The notes: generated from the sequence alone by a model not told the origin. Positions 33,760 to 43,311 are shown, counted from the first letter of the stretch. The stretch is 64,000 nucleotides of DNA from Treponema_I sp045599005 (GCA_045599005.1 JAZRVF010000012.1:1-64000); one strand, 5' to 3'. A program made the numbers and translations.

Positions 33760-36675
33760 TTGAAACAGTTCCAGTTTGAAGTTCAGGAACCCGGCACCCT
33801 GTGTCAGGAACTTGAGCAGATCAAAAACTTTTGCGAAAACAATTCCCATTCTTCTGTTTCTTTCCAGATTTTTACTCAACTTACGGACCCCGGAGAACTG
33901 CAGCAGATTACGGACAGAATAGATGAAGCATTACCTGATGCCTATTGGTACGGAATGCAGACATACGGCAATATTCGAAGCGGCACTTTTTCCCGGGGCA
34001 GAACCGTCGTAACCGCTTCTGTCTTTGAATCAGCGGACACAAAAATCCAGTTTTTCCTCATAGACGGCTCCAGTCCTGACGCGGACTTTGCAGATCTTGC
34101 AGAGCTCTGGGCTTACTGCAACAGGAATAAATGGATAAAAGCCGTGGAGCTTTCTGCCTCCTGTTCAGGCGCAGAAAAGCTGGGTGTGGACAGACCTGTT
34201 GCAAATCTCAGAAGTGACCTGCAGATTTTCGGAGGCGTTGCAATCGATCCTCTTAATGCACAGAATCCCGAGACATGCATTTTCTGCAAAAATCACGGCT
34301 TCTCTTCCACTTCAATAATCGCCGCGGCAATGGGCGGCCCGGACTTGCACTGCCAGAGTTCCTATATCCTGGGCTGGGAAGGACTGGGCAAAAGTTTCAC
34401 CGTCACTGACTGCGAAGACACACTTATCCGCAAAATAGACGATCATCCGGCAATCAACATCTACAGGAACTATCTGAATGTTGAGGAAGATTCTGATTTC
34501 ATGACAAATGCCACGATTTTTCCCTTATTAATAGAAAGAAACGGTGTGGAATCAATCAGAATTCCTTTTCCGACCCCCAACGGCCAGGACATCAGACTTG
34601 TCAGCAAAGTGGAGAACGGCATGAAAATCCGGCTTTCCTACGGTGACAAAACCACAATTCTGAATCATGTCCGCAGCAGGATCAAAGAAGCTGCCTCTTT
34701 TACTCCACAGGGAATCCGCTGTTTCTCCTGCGCTGTCAGAAGAAATTTCTGGGGTGATGAGAAAGTCAGCCAGGAAACAGAAATGTTTGAGCGTCTGGCA
34801 CCGACAAACGGCTGTTACACAAGAGGCGAGATTCTCCGCATCGGCAATTACCTGCATTACATGAACGCAACCATTGTCAGCTGTCTTATCCGCGAAGGTG
34901 AAGCCCGCACTCTGCAGCATCCCCTTAATGACGTTCAGGAACTTAAGCACGATGCCACAAGTCTTGCCCCAAAACTGATCAACTACGTCGAGGCTGTGTC
35001 CGGCGAACTTGAAGGTCAGTTCAACAGGACACTTCTCGGTATCTCGAAAATCTACAGATCCATGTTCCTGATTGATGCGGAGAATAAAACTCTGGTCCAG
35101 CTGGACAATGACCGGCGCGTGAGGGAAATCCTGGATGAGAGGAAAGGTTTCTGGACCAGGCTGAAACATCTGGTTGAAACGATGATTGTAGAGGAGAAAC
35201 TTGATGAAGCCCTCAGATTCTGCAATCTGAACACACTGTCCAAACGCCTTGCAAAAAAAGATTTCATTGACTGCGAACTGATAAGCCGCAGCATAGGCTG
35301 GTTCAGGGCTCAGTTTATCGTGATCAACAGACAGCGGGACGGACGGCCTTCCCAGTACGTTCTGACAGCCCAGGAGATTGATTCCCAGAAGCGGCTTGCC
35401 TTGGAGCGGGAAAAAATCATAAAGACTCTGGCTGCCACTTACTTTACCGTCCATCTTTTTGACCTTGAGAAAGACGTAAGCCAGGAATTTTCTTCACAGG
35501 AAGTGATCCACGAGATTTATGAACAGCACAGGAAAACCGGCAACCAGACCACAATCCACTCAGCAATGAAGGCGGTCTGCCGCAGGGAATTTCTTGACGT
35601 CATGCTTGAATTCACGGATTTTTCGACACTGCCTGAACGGATGCAGAACAGACACATGATTTCCGAGGAATTCAACGGAATCATCGCCGGCTGGGCAAAA
35701 GCCAGTTTTGTTGATTACGAGCGTGACAATTCAGGAAAGCTTACAAAAGTTCTTTTTGTCACACAGATCATCGAGGATGAGAAAGTCAAAGAACAGAAAC
35801 TTCTGAATTATTCCATTACCGATGAACTTACCGGGCTCTGGAACCGACGTGCCTACGAGAACGATCTGAGGGAACTTGAGGAAAGCAGTGATGCCCGGAA
35901 CTACGTGTTTGCAGCTCTTGATGTGAACAGCCTGAAATCCACAAACGATGAGATAGGTCACTCCGCGGGAGACGAACTGATCAAAGGTGCGGCAGAATGC
36001 ATCACTCTTGCCCTTGGTGCCTACGGAAAGGTTTACCGCACGGGAGGAGATGAGTTTGCCGCCATCCTTAAGATCGCCGACCATGAGATTGAGGGACTCA
36101 GGGATTTACTGGACATCGCAACCCAGAAATGGCACGGCCTGCTTGTAGAGCACCTTTCACTTGCAGTCGGATTTGCCACAGTTGCAGAATGTGACGGCGA
36201 CATAGGGCTTGTCGTGCGCAAAGCGGATCAGCGCATGTACGAGAACAAGGAGCTTTTCTACAGGACTAAAGGTGTGGACCGCCGCAAAAACCGTGGAGCC
36301 TTTGAGATAATCTGCGATTCCTACATAAAGATTCTCCGTGTCAATCTTACGGACGATTCTTTTGACATCATCAAGACGAACAGCACCGAACTTTCGGAGC
36401 ACAAAGGTTATCACACGGAAAGCATCTCCCAGTGGCTCTATTCTTTTGCGATCTCCGGGCAGGTTCATCCTGAAGACATGGATCATTACATCCAAAGGAC
36501 CAGTCTCGATTTTCTCAGAAACTTTTTTGCAGAGGAAAACCGTTCCTACGCACTGCATTACCGCCGTGCCATAGGAGACGACTTCCGGCATGTGCTTATG
36601 GAGATGATTCCCACAAAATCATTCACCAAGGACAATCTGGAAGTTTTTCTCTACGTAAAAGACATCAATTACTGA
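33760..36675 (+). CDS. FIST-PAS-GGDEF multidomain signalling protein
   Basis: The 971-residue protein has a FIST sensory module at about 1-380 (WYGMQTYGNIRSGTFSRGR in FIST_N; FSCAVRRNFWGDE...TNGCYTRGEI in FIST_C), two PAS-like regions (about 420-540 and 550-680), a GGDEF domain with the signature intact at 762-766 (RTGGDEF), and a further C-terminal PAS-like segment (VHPEDMDHY). It should make cyclic di-GMP in response to a small ligand; FIST domains are thought to bind amino acids. No membrane helix is seen. The start is TTG 33760 behind AGAGAGGGA; an upstream TTG at 33733 overlaps the -10. Confidence 0.85.
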   Translation: MKQFQFEVQEPGTLCQELEQIKNFCENNSHSSVSFQIFTQLTDPGELQQITDRIDEALPDAYWYGMQTYGNIRSGTFSRGRTVVTASVFESADTKIQFFLIDGSSPDADFADLAELWAYCNRNKWIKAVELSASCSGAEKLGVDRPVANLRSDLQIFGGVAIDPLNAQNPETCIFCKNHGFSSTSIIAAAMGGPDLHCQSSYILGWEGLGKSFTVTDCEDTLIRKIDDHPAINIYRNYLNVEEDSDFMTNATIFPLLIERNGVESIRIPFPTPNGQDIRLVSKVENGMKIRLSYGDKTTILNHVRSRIKEAASFTPQGIRCFSCAVRRNFWGDEKVSQETEMFERLAPTNGCYTRGEILRIGNYLHYMNATIVSCLIREGEARTLQHPLNDVQELKHDATSLAPKLINYVEAVSGELEGQFNRTLLGISKIYRSMFLIDAENKTLVQLDNDRRVREILDERKGFWTRLKHLVETMIVEEKLDEALRFCNLNTLSKRLAKKDFIDCELISRSIGWFRAQFIVINRQRDGRPSQYVLTAQEIDSQKRLALEREKIIKTLAATYFTVHLFDLEKDVSQEFSSQEVIHEIYEQHRKTGNQTTIHSAMKAVCRREFLDVMLEFTDFSTLPERMQNRHMISEEFNGIIAGWAKASFVDYERDNSGKLTKVLFVTQIIEDEKVKEQKLLNYSITDELTGLWNRRAYENDLRELEESSDARNYVFAALDVNSLKSTNDEIGHSAGDELIKGAAECITLALGAYGKVYRTGGDEFAAILKIADHEIEGLRDLLDIATQKWHGLLVEHLSLAVGFATVAECDGDIGLVVRKADQRMYENKELFYRTKGVDRRKNRGAFEIICDSYIKILRVNLTDDSFDIIKTNSTELSEHKGYHTESISQWLYSFAISGQVHPEDMDHYIQRTSLDFLRNFFAEENRSYALHYRRAIGDDFRHVLMEMIPTKSFTKDNLEVFLYVKDINY

Positions 36676-36687
36676 AAATGATACAAT
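36659..36687 (+). promoter_or_regulatory. Possible promoter of second MATE gene
   Basis: AAGACA, 17 bases, TACAAT (36682-36687) ends 6 bases before ATG 36694. It lies across the end of the GGDEF gene. Confidence 0.4.
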
Positions 36688-36693
36688 GACTTC

Positions 36694-38046
36694 ATGAAGA
36701 AGAACACTCCAGACAGTCAGTATAAAAGAATGACGGAAGCCCCAGTGGGCGGACTTTTATTATCTCTTTCGGTTCCTACCATCATCACCATGACGGTGAC
36801 CAATCTCTACAACATTGCGGACACGGCTTTTGTGGGGACACTGGGAACCAGCGAAAGCGGCGCCACGGGAATCGTGTTCGGTTTCATGGCAATACTGCAG
36901 GCTGTTGCCTTCATGTGCGGACAGGGTGCGGGCAGCATAATGAGTCGCAAACTCGGCCAGAAAAATCAGGAAGAAGCCCGGAAATACTGTTCCACAGGAT
37001 TTTTCTTCTCCTTCTGTCTGGGACTGGTCATCGCCGTCATAAGCTTCTTATTCTTCACTCCACTTGTTTTTCTCCTTGGAAGCACGGAGACAATCGCGCC
37101 TTTTGCAAAGCAGTACATTTTCTTCATCCTGATTTCCGCGCCCTTCTTCACATCCAGCTACACAATGAACAATCTTCTGCGTTATGAAGGCAAGGCCAGA
37201 CTGGGAACCGTTGCCCTCATGAGCGGCGCCGTGCTAAACATTGCAGGTGACGCACTCCTTATCTTTGTCTTCAGGCTGGGAGTACGTGGCGCAGGAATCG
37301 CAACAGCCGTCTCACAGTTCGTCAGTTTCTGTCTGCTTCTCAGCATGTACATCCGCGGCAAAACTCAGGTAAAAATCAGTTTCCGCTACATTGCCCGGGA
37401 TTTCGCGACTTTCTGGGAAATTGCCTCCACCGGTTTTCCCAGTCTTCTCCGTCAGGGGCTCAACACCATCGCGACAATGCTTCTGAACCGGTCTGCAAGC
37501 CTTTACGGTGATGCCGCGGTCTCCGCAATGAGCATTGTTTCCCGTGTCAGCTTCTTCCCCATGTCTGTGGCAATCGGCATAGGACAGGGATTCCAGCCCA
37601 TCAGTGCCTTCAATTACGGCGCACGCAGACCGGACCGTGTCATCAAAGCCTTCTGGAGTGCGATGACAGGCGCCATTGGAGCTGTTCTCGCAATGGCTGT
37701 GCCGCTTTTTGTCTTTGCCGATTTTTTCGTGAAGCTTCTCCGTGATGACCCGGCGGTCCTGCAGATTGCAGTGCGGGCTCTGCGCCTTCAGTGCGTGGCA
37801 CAGGTCTTTGTCCCAACTGCCATGATGGTAGAGATGGGATTCCAGAGCATAGGCAGAAAATTCTTTGCAAGTCTCGGTTCAAGTCTTCGGAGCGGAATCG
37901 TGTTCATTCCTACCCTTCTGGTCATGGCGCAGTTCCGCGGACTTTCCGGCATCCAGGAAGCACAGCCTCTCTCAATCCTCATTACTTTTGTAATAATGAT
38001 TTTTCTCTGCCGCAGTTATATCAGGGAAGTCAGCAAGGCAGTCTGA
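36694..38046 (+). CDS. MATE-family efflux transporter (second copy)
   Basis: This 450-residue protein has twelve transmembrane segments and the MATE pattern PVGGLLLSLSVPTIITMTV, LYNIADTAFVGTLGTSESGA at the N-terminus. It is closer to the DinF/NorM-like group common in anaerobes than to the gene at 2813, with which it shares only the family plan. The start follows the GGDEF stop by 18 bases with no clear ribosome site. It may be cotranscribed with the GGDEF gene or start from its own -10. Substrate unknown. Confidence 0.88.
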   Translation: MKKNTPDSQYKRMTEAPVGGLLLSLSVPTIITMTVTNLYNIADTAFVGTLGTSESGATGIVFGFMAILQAVAFMCGQGAGSIMSRKLGQKNQEEARKYCSTGFFFSFCLGLVIAVISFLFFTPLVFLLGSTETIAPFAKQYIFFILISAPFFTSSYTMNNLLRYEGKARLGTVALMSGAVLNIAGDALLIFVFRLGVRGAGIATAVSQFVSFCLLLSMYIRGKTQVKISFRYIARDFATFWEIASTGFPSLLRQGLNTIATMLLNRSASLYGDAAVSAMSIVSRVSFFPMSVAIGIGQGFQPISAFNYGARRPDRVIKAFWSAMTGAIGAVLAMAVPLFVFADFFVKLLRDDPAVLQIAVRALRLQCVAQVFVPTAMMVEMGFQSIGRKFFASLGSSLRSGIVFIPTLLVMAQFRGLSGIQEAQPLSILITFVIMIFLCRSYIREVSKAV

Positions 38047-38081
38047 TAAAACCCCGGTGACCTCAGGATTATCTGCCATTT

Positions 38082-38110
38082 TTGACACAATCCTTAATTT
38101 TGTTTATTAT
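38082..38110 (+). promoter_or_regulatory. Promoter of the OFA-family gene
   Basis: TTGACA (38082-38087), a 17-base spacer and TATTAT (38105-38110) are near consensus, 32 bases before the start codon. Confidence 0.8.
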
Positions 38111-38142
38111 GGAAGGACACGTATAAATTCAGGAGTTCCTTC

Positions 38143-39474
38143 ATGGAAAACACAAAAACTGGCGGATGGAGAACCAACAAATGGATTCGTGCAGCGATTC
38201 CCGCTCTTCTTCTGCACTGCAGTATCGGTACAGTTTACTGCTGGTCTATTTTTTCAACGGAAATTGCAAACTACATCGGCTTTTCTAAAGGCGCTGTAGA
38301 ATGGGCATTTTCATTCGCAATCTTTTTCTTGGGTATGTCAGCCGCATTCCTTGGTAACATCGTAGAAAAAGACATTCACAAGTCATCTCTGATCGCTTCA
38401 ATCTGTTTTGCAGCAGGTATGGCTCTTACAGGTCTTTTCATCTGGTACGGTGGAGCCCACAAAGGTTCTGTACTGGCTCTGATCGGAATTTATATCAGCT
38501 ACGGCTTCATCATGGGTGTCGGTCTTGGAACAGGTTATCTTTCACCGGTAAAAACCCTCATGCTGTGGTTCAGTGACAAAAAAGGTCTTGCAACAGGTCT
38601 TGCAGTAGCCGGATTCGGTGCCGCAAAAGCCATTGCTTCTCCCATCATGCAGAACATGCTTTCAGGCATGGGCGAGACAGGAATCTATAAAATGTTCCTG
38701 ATTCTTGCATGTGTCTACTTCGTGATGATGTTCCTGGGTCACCTGCTTCTTGCAAAACCTGCCGACTGGCACGAACCTGCAAAAGGCGAGAAAAAACCCG
38801 GAATCATCGAGACACTCAAGACAAAACCGATCGGAAACTACATCGGTATCTGGCTCATGTTCTATATCAACATCACCTGTGGTCTTGCAATCATCTCCCA
38901 GGAGAAAATGATCGTAAAATGTATCGGTCTTGCAGCATCTGTAGGTCTTATCTCAACAATCTCCGCAGTGTTCAACGCCGGCGGACGTCTGGGATTCTCT
39001 GCCTGGGCTGACAAAATGAAGGACCGCAACACAATCTACAAGATGATCTTCATCATCTCAATTGTCCTTACAGTCATTACAATTGCAACAAGCGGTATCA
39101 AAAACGGTGACGGAAACGTTCTTCTCTGCGTGATCGTTCTTGCCCTGATCTTCATGGTCAACGCAGGATACGGCGGTGGATTCTCCAACGTTCCTACACT
39201 TCTCAGTGACCATTACGGAATGGGATCAATTTCCGCTATCCACGGAATCACACTTTCTGCATGGGCCTTTGCAGGTCTTTCCGGAAACCAGATGGCAAAC
39301 TGGATTGTAAACCACTTCGGTGAATGGACAGAAGTCCACGGTGTGCAGGTTAACCCCACCGGTTACCAGACTGTTCTTTATGTAACATGCGCCCTTTATG
39401 TGGTTGCACTCCTGCTCAGCATCATTCTGGTACGTCCCTCAGACAAAGCTCTTGCTGCAAAAAAAGCAAAATAA
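38143..39474 (+). CDS. OFA-family MFS antiporter (oxalate/formate-type)
   Basis: The 443-residue product has twelve helices and the OFA hallmark GTVYCWSIFSTEIANYIGFS near the N-terminus, then GVGLGTGYLSPVKTLMLWF and GGGFSNVPTLLSDHYG. OFA proteins exchange organic anions such as oxalate and formate, or import small acids. ATG 38143 follows CAGGAG. A strong promoter suggests high expression, and codon choice is like that of the highly expressed gpmI. No formyl- or oxalyl-CoA genes are nearby, so the substrate is open; formate export fits a fermenter. Confidence 0.85.
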   Translation: MENTKTGGWRTNKWIRAAIPALLLHCSIGTVYCWSIFSTEIANYIGFSKGAVEWAFSFAIFFLGMSAAFLGNIVEKDIHKSSLIASICFAAGMALTGLFIWYGGAHKGSVLALIGIYISYGFIMGVGLGTGYLSPVKTLMLWFSDKKGLATGLAVAGFGAAKAIASPIMQNMLSGMGETGIYKMFLILACVYFVMMFLGHLLLAKPADWHEPAKGEKKPGIIETLKTKPIGNYIGIWLMFYINITCGLAIISQEKMIVKCIGLAASVGLISTISAVFNAGGRLGFSAWADKMKDRNTIYKMIFIISIVLTVITIATSGIKNGDGNVLLCVIVLALIFMVNAGYGGGFSNVPTLLSDHYGMGSISAIHGITLSAWAFAGLSGNQMANWIVNHFGEWTEVHGVQVNPTGYQTVLYVTCALYVVALLLSIILVRPSDKALAAKKAK

Positions 39475-39508
39475 ACCTTTCTTTTGAAGCATTGTCATTC
39501 AGTCTGCG

Positions 39509-39668
39509 ACTGCCAAAACCGCTAGCTAGCGTCGCTAAACGCGCAGGACGGCAAGGAAACTATTGTTCCGTCCTGCGAGTGTTTTTGTCAGCCGCAGCCT
39601 TCCTTTCCGTATTCCCAAAAACTTGTTTGCTGCCCGTGTAGGGTTCCTTCCGTTTTTTTGTTTTTTTT
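39509..39668 (+). repeat. Direct repeat, copy 1 (upstream of esterase)
   Basis: This copy begins ACTGCCAAAACCGCTAGCT and contains CGCAGGACGG/CCGTCCTGCG, a perfect 10-base-pair hairpin, then TGTTTTTGTCAG. Copy 2 at 41295-41452 matches in the same orientation over about 155 bases with no length change over the first 100 bases. The hairpin followed by T residues could also terminate the OFA gene. Confidence 0.8.
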
Positions 39669-39718
39669 CATGGAAAATTACTATTTCATTTTCACATAAG
39701 CCCGCTTACCATTTTTCC

Positions 39719-41179
39719 ATGATCAAGACAACTAAAATTTCACAGGGGTTTGTACGCGGAATCGCAGCCGCTGACCCCAGGATTATTTCTTACAAAGGTA
39801 TTCCTTATGCAGCACCGCCAACCGGTGACCTGCGCTGGCAGCCGCCGCAGCCTCATCCAGGCTGGGACGGTGTTCGTGACTGTTACACTTTTTCACCGAT
39901 TCCGCCGCAGACAAAACCTCAGCCCGGAATCACCAACATTTATGACCTTGAATGGAATGTGGACAAAACCATTCCCATGGACGAAGACTGCCTTACCCTG
40001 AACATCTGGACACCTGCCCAGACAAGCGAGGAACGGCTTCCCGTATACTTCTGGATCTATGGCGGCGGTCTGCAGTGGGGAAATTCCGCAGAGATGGAGT
40101 TTGACGGAGAGCGCATTGCCCGCCGCGGAATCGTTGTTGTCACCATAAACTACCGCCTGAACGTGTTCGGCTTTTTTGCCGGAGACGGTGTGGAAAGAAA
40201 CATCGGTAACCGTGACCAGCAGTTTGCACTCAGATGGGTCTACGAGAACATCGCTGCATTCGGCGGCAACCCGGACCACATCGTGATCGGCGGTCAGTCT
40301 GCAGGCGGCGGCAGTGTCATCTCACAGCTTAATTATCCGGAGAACAGAAAGTACATAAAAGGCGCAGTCATCGAAAGCGGATACTTCATCAATCCTTACA
40401 AAGATTACTTCAACTTTTCGGAAGCGGAGGCCGCCGCACAGAGCGCGGAGTTCCTGGAACACCTTGGCGTAAAAACCATTGAGGAAGCGAAAAAACTTTC
40501 ATGGGAACAGATCCGTGACGGTAACGATTCTTTCCATAAAATGTGGTACGGACTTTACGGAAACGACTTCAGCCGTGTAAAAATGGAACAGGCAGTCAAA
40601 GAAAAGACTTTCATCGATGTGCCGATTCTCCACGGATGGACAGACATTGAGTTCTGTGAAAAAACTCCCGGAGACACTCCTGAGGAATTCAAGGCAAACG
40701 CTGAGAAAATCTTCGGAGACAGAGCAGAGGAATTCATGTCTCTCACAAAGGACGGATACTTCAGTCCTGTAGAAGTGGGAAACATTTTCCTGAATCACCT
40801 GCTCAAGGAAAACGGCTACAAATCACCTGACTGGCTCTACGAGTTCAGTGCATTTATGCCCGGCGGAGACAATCCCGGTGCATTCCACTCATCGGATCTG
40901 TGGTTCTTCTTTGAGACACTGGCAAAATGCTGGCGTCCTTTCAAGGGACAGGATTACGATCTTGCACGGTGCATGTGCAATTATCTGTGCAACTTCATCA
41001 AAAACCTGGATCCCAACGGAAAGGACAGTGACGGTTCTGCTCTGCCGCAGTGGAATGCCTATGACAGAGAAGCTCCGGACGTAATGATCTTCAAAACAAA
41101 GCCCGAAGTTGAGACCCGCTCTGAAAAGGGAATTATGGAATTCTATCAGGATTTCTTCCATAAAAAACTGTGTGAATGA
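39719..41179 (+). CDS. Type-B carboxylesterase
   Basis: The 486-residue alpha/beta hydrolase begins MIKTTKISQGFVRG and has the family signatures DEDCLTLNIWTP (about 88-99), the oxyanion-hole YGGGLQWG (114-121) and nucleophile S194 in GGQSAGGGS; a GAFHSSDLWFFF segment supplies the probable catalytic His. It should cleave esters such as acetylated or feruloylated plant material, in the cytoplasm as no signal peptide is visible. ATG 39719 is chosen since the longer frame runs through a repeat; no clear ribosome site is seen. The gene is bracketed by 155-base direct repeats. Confidence 0.85.
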   Translation: MIKTTKISQGFVRGIAAADPRIISYKGIPYAAPPTGDLRWQPPQPHPGWDGVRDCYTFSPIPPQTKPQPGITNIYDLEWNVDKTIPMDEDCLTLNIWTPAQTSEERLPVYFWIYGGGLQWGNSAEMEFDGERIARRGIVVVTINYRLNVFGFFAGDGVERNIGNRDQQFALRWVYENIAAFGGNPDHIVIGGQSAGGGSVISQLNYPENRKYIKGAVIESGYFINPYKDYFNFSEAEAAAQSAEFLEHLGVKTIEEAKKLSWEQIRDGNDSFHKMWYGLYGNDFSRVKMEQAVKEKTFIDVPILHGWTDIEFCEKTPGDTPEEFKANAEKIFGDRAEEFMSLTKDGYFSPVEVGNIFLNHLLKENGYKSPDWLYEFSAFMPGGDNPGAFHSSDLWFFFETLAKCWRPFKGQDYDLARCMCNYLCNFIKNLDPNGKDSDGSALPQWNAYDREAPDVMIFKTKPEVETRSEKGIMEFYQDFFHKKLCE

Positions 41180-41190
41180 TTCTGAAAGGC

Positions 41191-41230
41191 GGGCCGCAGG
41201 TGACTGACTGAATTGCGGCCCGTTTTTTTT
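41191..41230 (+). terminator. Rho-independent terminator of the esterase gene
   Basis: GGGCCGCA (41191-41198) pairs with TGCGGCCC (41214-41221), followed by eight T residues. Confidence 0.9.
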
Positions 41231-41294
41231 CGAGATTATCCCCTCACGGACAGAATCTGGCTTTTGCTGATAAAAATACTGCAGTCAGGTAGCA

Positions 41295-41452
41295 ACTGCC
41301 AAAACCGCTAGCTAACGTCGCTACACACGCAGACCGGCAAGGAAACTATTGTTCCAGCCTGCGAGTGTTTTTGTCAGTCGCTGCCTTCCTTCCCGTATTT
41401 TTATAACATAATTGTTTACTGTCCGTGTGGGGATTTTCCCGCTTTTTTTTTC
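41295..41452 (+). repeat. Direct repeat, copy 2 (downstream of esterase)
   Basis: Same orientation and near-identical sequence to 39509-39668; the central hairpin here has two mismatches. A 3-base length difference appears after about 115 bases. With copy 1 it encloses the esterase gene and its terminator. Confidence 0.8.
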
Positions 41453-41475
41453 AGTCACTGGGGATGAAAATGCTC

Positions 41476-41504
41476 TTTAAACATTACTCGCTGTTAACTA
41501 TAAT
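41476..41504 (+). promoter_or_regulatory. Promoter of the HExxH lipoprotein gene
   Basis: TTTAAA, 17 bases, then a consensus TATAAT (41499-41504), 20 bases before ATG 41525. The upstream region 41231-41475 holds repeat copy 2 and otherwise nothing recognised. Confidence 0.55.
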
Positions 41505-41524
41505 CGGGTGAAAGAGACACACTG

Positions 41525-43288
41525 ATGAATTCACATTTTTTCCGCACAACCCTACTTTTGATCTGTTTTTCCCTGATTTTTGTTTTTTCATCCTGCAGCA
41601 AAAAAATGCTCGCACTTTCAAACTCCGCATCGGGAACACAGGAACAGCTGATTCCGCTGAACAAAAACGCAAAAGCCCAGCGCATTGACCAGAACATCTC
41701 GCAGTACATGTTCTACCAGTTCCAGAAAAAGCCTGCAAAAACACAGGAGCCAGTTTCCCTTAAACTTGTCATGTCTTTTCCGGAGGACAGGCTTTCCAGA
41801 CAGAACAGAAATCCTTACAGTACGATTACAGTCGCCTTTCTTTACGACCAGGATTTTTCCGGCGGCAAACTCATAAGCCAGCTTTCACCGCGCCACACTG
41901 CAAAAGTCACCGGACTGAGCGCAGACACAGGGCGGAAAGTCTCAGTTTCGGTACTGCTGCCTCAGTCAGTGGAAGCCATGAAGTCAATACAGGGATTTCT
42001 TGTCCATGCCGATGCAGACATTGTTCTTGAAAGCGCCTCACTGGAGGAATCATTTTTCGGATGTACGGCAGGTGACATCTTTGTCTGCGGATTCGGCACA
42101 AACGGCGGAATAATCAATGCGGCGGAACCTTTTGCCGACTTTGATTTTTCTGAGGCGGCCGAAGTTTTCAGAAACAGTTACGGCAATGCGCTGCAGTACG
42201 TGAACATCACCTTCCGGGACCAGAATGACACCGGTCCCCTCGGAGAACAGAACAAAGTCGTTCTTTCCACAACGGAAAACGATATTTCAATTCGCAGGGC
42301 TCCTGGCCAGGAAAGCGTCAGATTTTATGCGCCACGTCTCAAGAACGGCGCTCTTTCAGCAGGAATCACAGCCCATCCGGAAATGGTCACCGGTGTGTCA
42401 TACATTGTTGAGAAGGACACAGTCTTCGACAGGAACAGCAGCCAGCCGCTTAAACCGATCAACACTGATCCCGGCCTTATCTTTGACTGGTCAAAAGACC
42501 TTTGGCGCAAAAGCGATTACGAAGTTTTTTCCTGGGAACAGTTTCCTTCCGTCCTGATCTTTGACTTTGCGGATTACAACGTCCAGGATGATTTTCTGAA
42601 ACGCCTTGCCTTTTACACGGAAAAGGCCGGGTACAAAGGCAAACTCTGGACTGACAGAGATCTGGCAGGGCTTCATGGCTACAATGCCCACGATTACAGC
42701 GCACAGGGACTGGCAAAATTTTTTGATCTAGCCCATAAGGAAGATTTTCCGCTGAACGCCCAGGAACTGGAACTCCGGGCACTTCTTGCCGACAGAGGTG
42801 TGATCATCGCAACAGAAAACGGATGGAAAGAGGGAGAAGGCGCACTCATCTCCATTTCACAGGAATCGCCCCGCTATCTCCGCGTATCGCTCATGGCACA
42901 CGAATGTTTCCACGGAATTTACTTTACACGCCAGGAACTCCGTGAAGAAGTGAGCAGAGTTTATGCAGCCTTTGATCCTGAGTCACTGCAGTTTCTGGAA
43001 GAATATTACACAAGCCAGCCGAGCCTGAACTATGACCGCTCAGACCGTATGCTCATGGAAAACGAGATGATGTCCTACCTGATGCAGCAGGCAATCACAG
43101 AAGTGGCATACTATTTCTCCGAAAACCTTGCCACACGGGCTTCCGTAACAAAACAGATCCCCGAGCTTGCCCGCTACGTGCGTGAGACAAAAGCCCGGGG
43201 ATTTAAGGAATCAGCGGAAAAACTGCAGGACTTTTTCTACGAGAACTATGGTCTTGCAGCCGGCCGCTGTTATCTTGTCATAAACTGA
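41525..43288 (+). CDS. Putative lipoprotein with HExxH metallopeptidase motif
   Basis: I do not recognise this 587-residue protein as a named family. It has a signal peptide and relaxed lipobox (VFSSC, Cys24). The body is beta-rich, and the C-terminal third contains HECFH at 459-463 (LMAHECFHGIYFTRQELREE), the classical zinc protease HExxH, with a downstream LMENEMMSYLMQQA that could supply the third ligand (E512 or E514). It is probably anchored in a membrane facing the periplasm or surface. A role in protein processing is inferred from the motif only. It stands alone with its own promoter. Confidence 0.65.
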   Translation: MNSHFFRTTLLLICFSLIFVFSSCSKKMLALSNSASGTQEQLIPLNKNAKAQRIDQNISQYMFYQFQKKPAKTQEPVSLKLVMSFPEDRLSRQNRNPYSTITVAFLYDQDFSGGKLISQLSPRHTAKVTGLSADTGRKVSVSVLLPQSVEAMKSIQGFLVHADADIVLESASLEESFFGCTAGDIFVCGFGTNGGIINAAEPFADFDFSEAAEVFRNSYGNALQYVNITFRDQNDTGPLGEQNKVVLSTTENDISIRRAPGQESVRFYAPRLKNGALSAGITAHPEMVTGVSYIVEKDTVFDRNSSQPLKPINTDPGLIFDWSKDLWRKSDYEVFSWEQFPSVLIFDFADYNVQDDFLKRLAFYTEKAGYKGKLWTDRDLAGLHGYNAHDYSAQGLAKFFDLAHKEDFPLNAQELELRALLADRGVIIATENGWKEGEGALISISQESPRYLRVSLMAHECFHGIYFTRQELREEVSRVYAAFDPESLQFLEEYYTSQPSLNYDRSDRMLMENEMMSYLMQQAITEVAYYFSENLATRASVTKQIPELARYVRETKARGFKESAEKLQDFFYENYGLAAGRCYLVIN

Positions 43289-43311
43289 CAGGCCCAGATC
43301 TGAGCCCGATA

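Noticed and set aside
34552..35454. 300-codon minus-strand frame inside the GGDEF gene
   Set aside because: Shadow of the FIST/PAS coding frame; no start signal and no recognisable protein pattern.
39509..41452. Integron cassette with attC sites around the esterase
   Set aside because: The repeats are direct and have a central hairpin, but no paired GTTRRRY and RYYYAAC core sites were found and no integrase is in the window.
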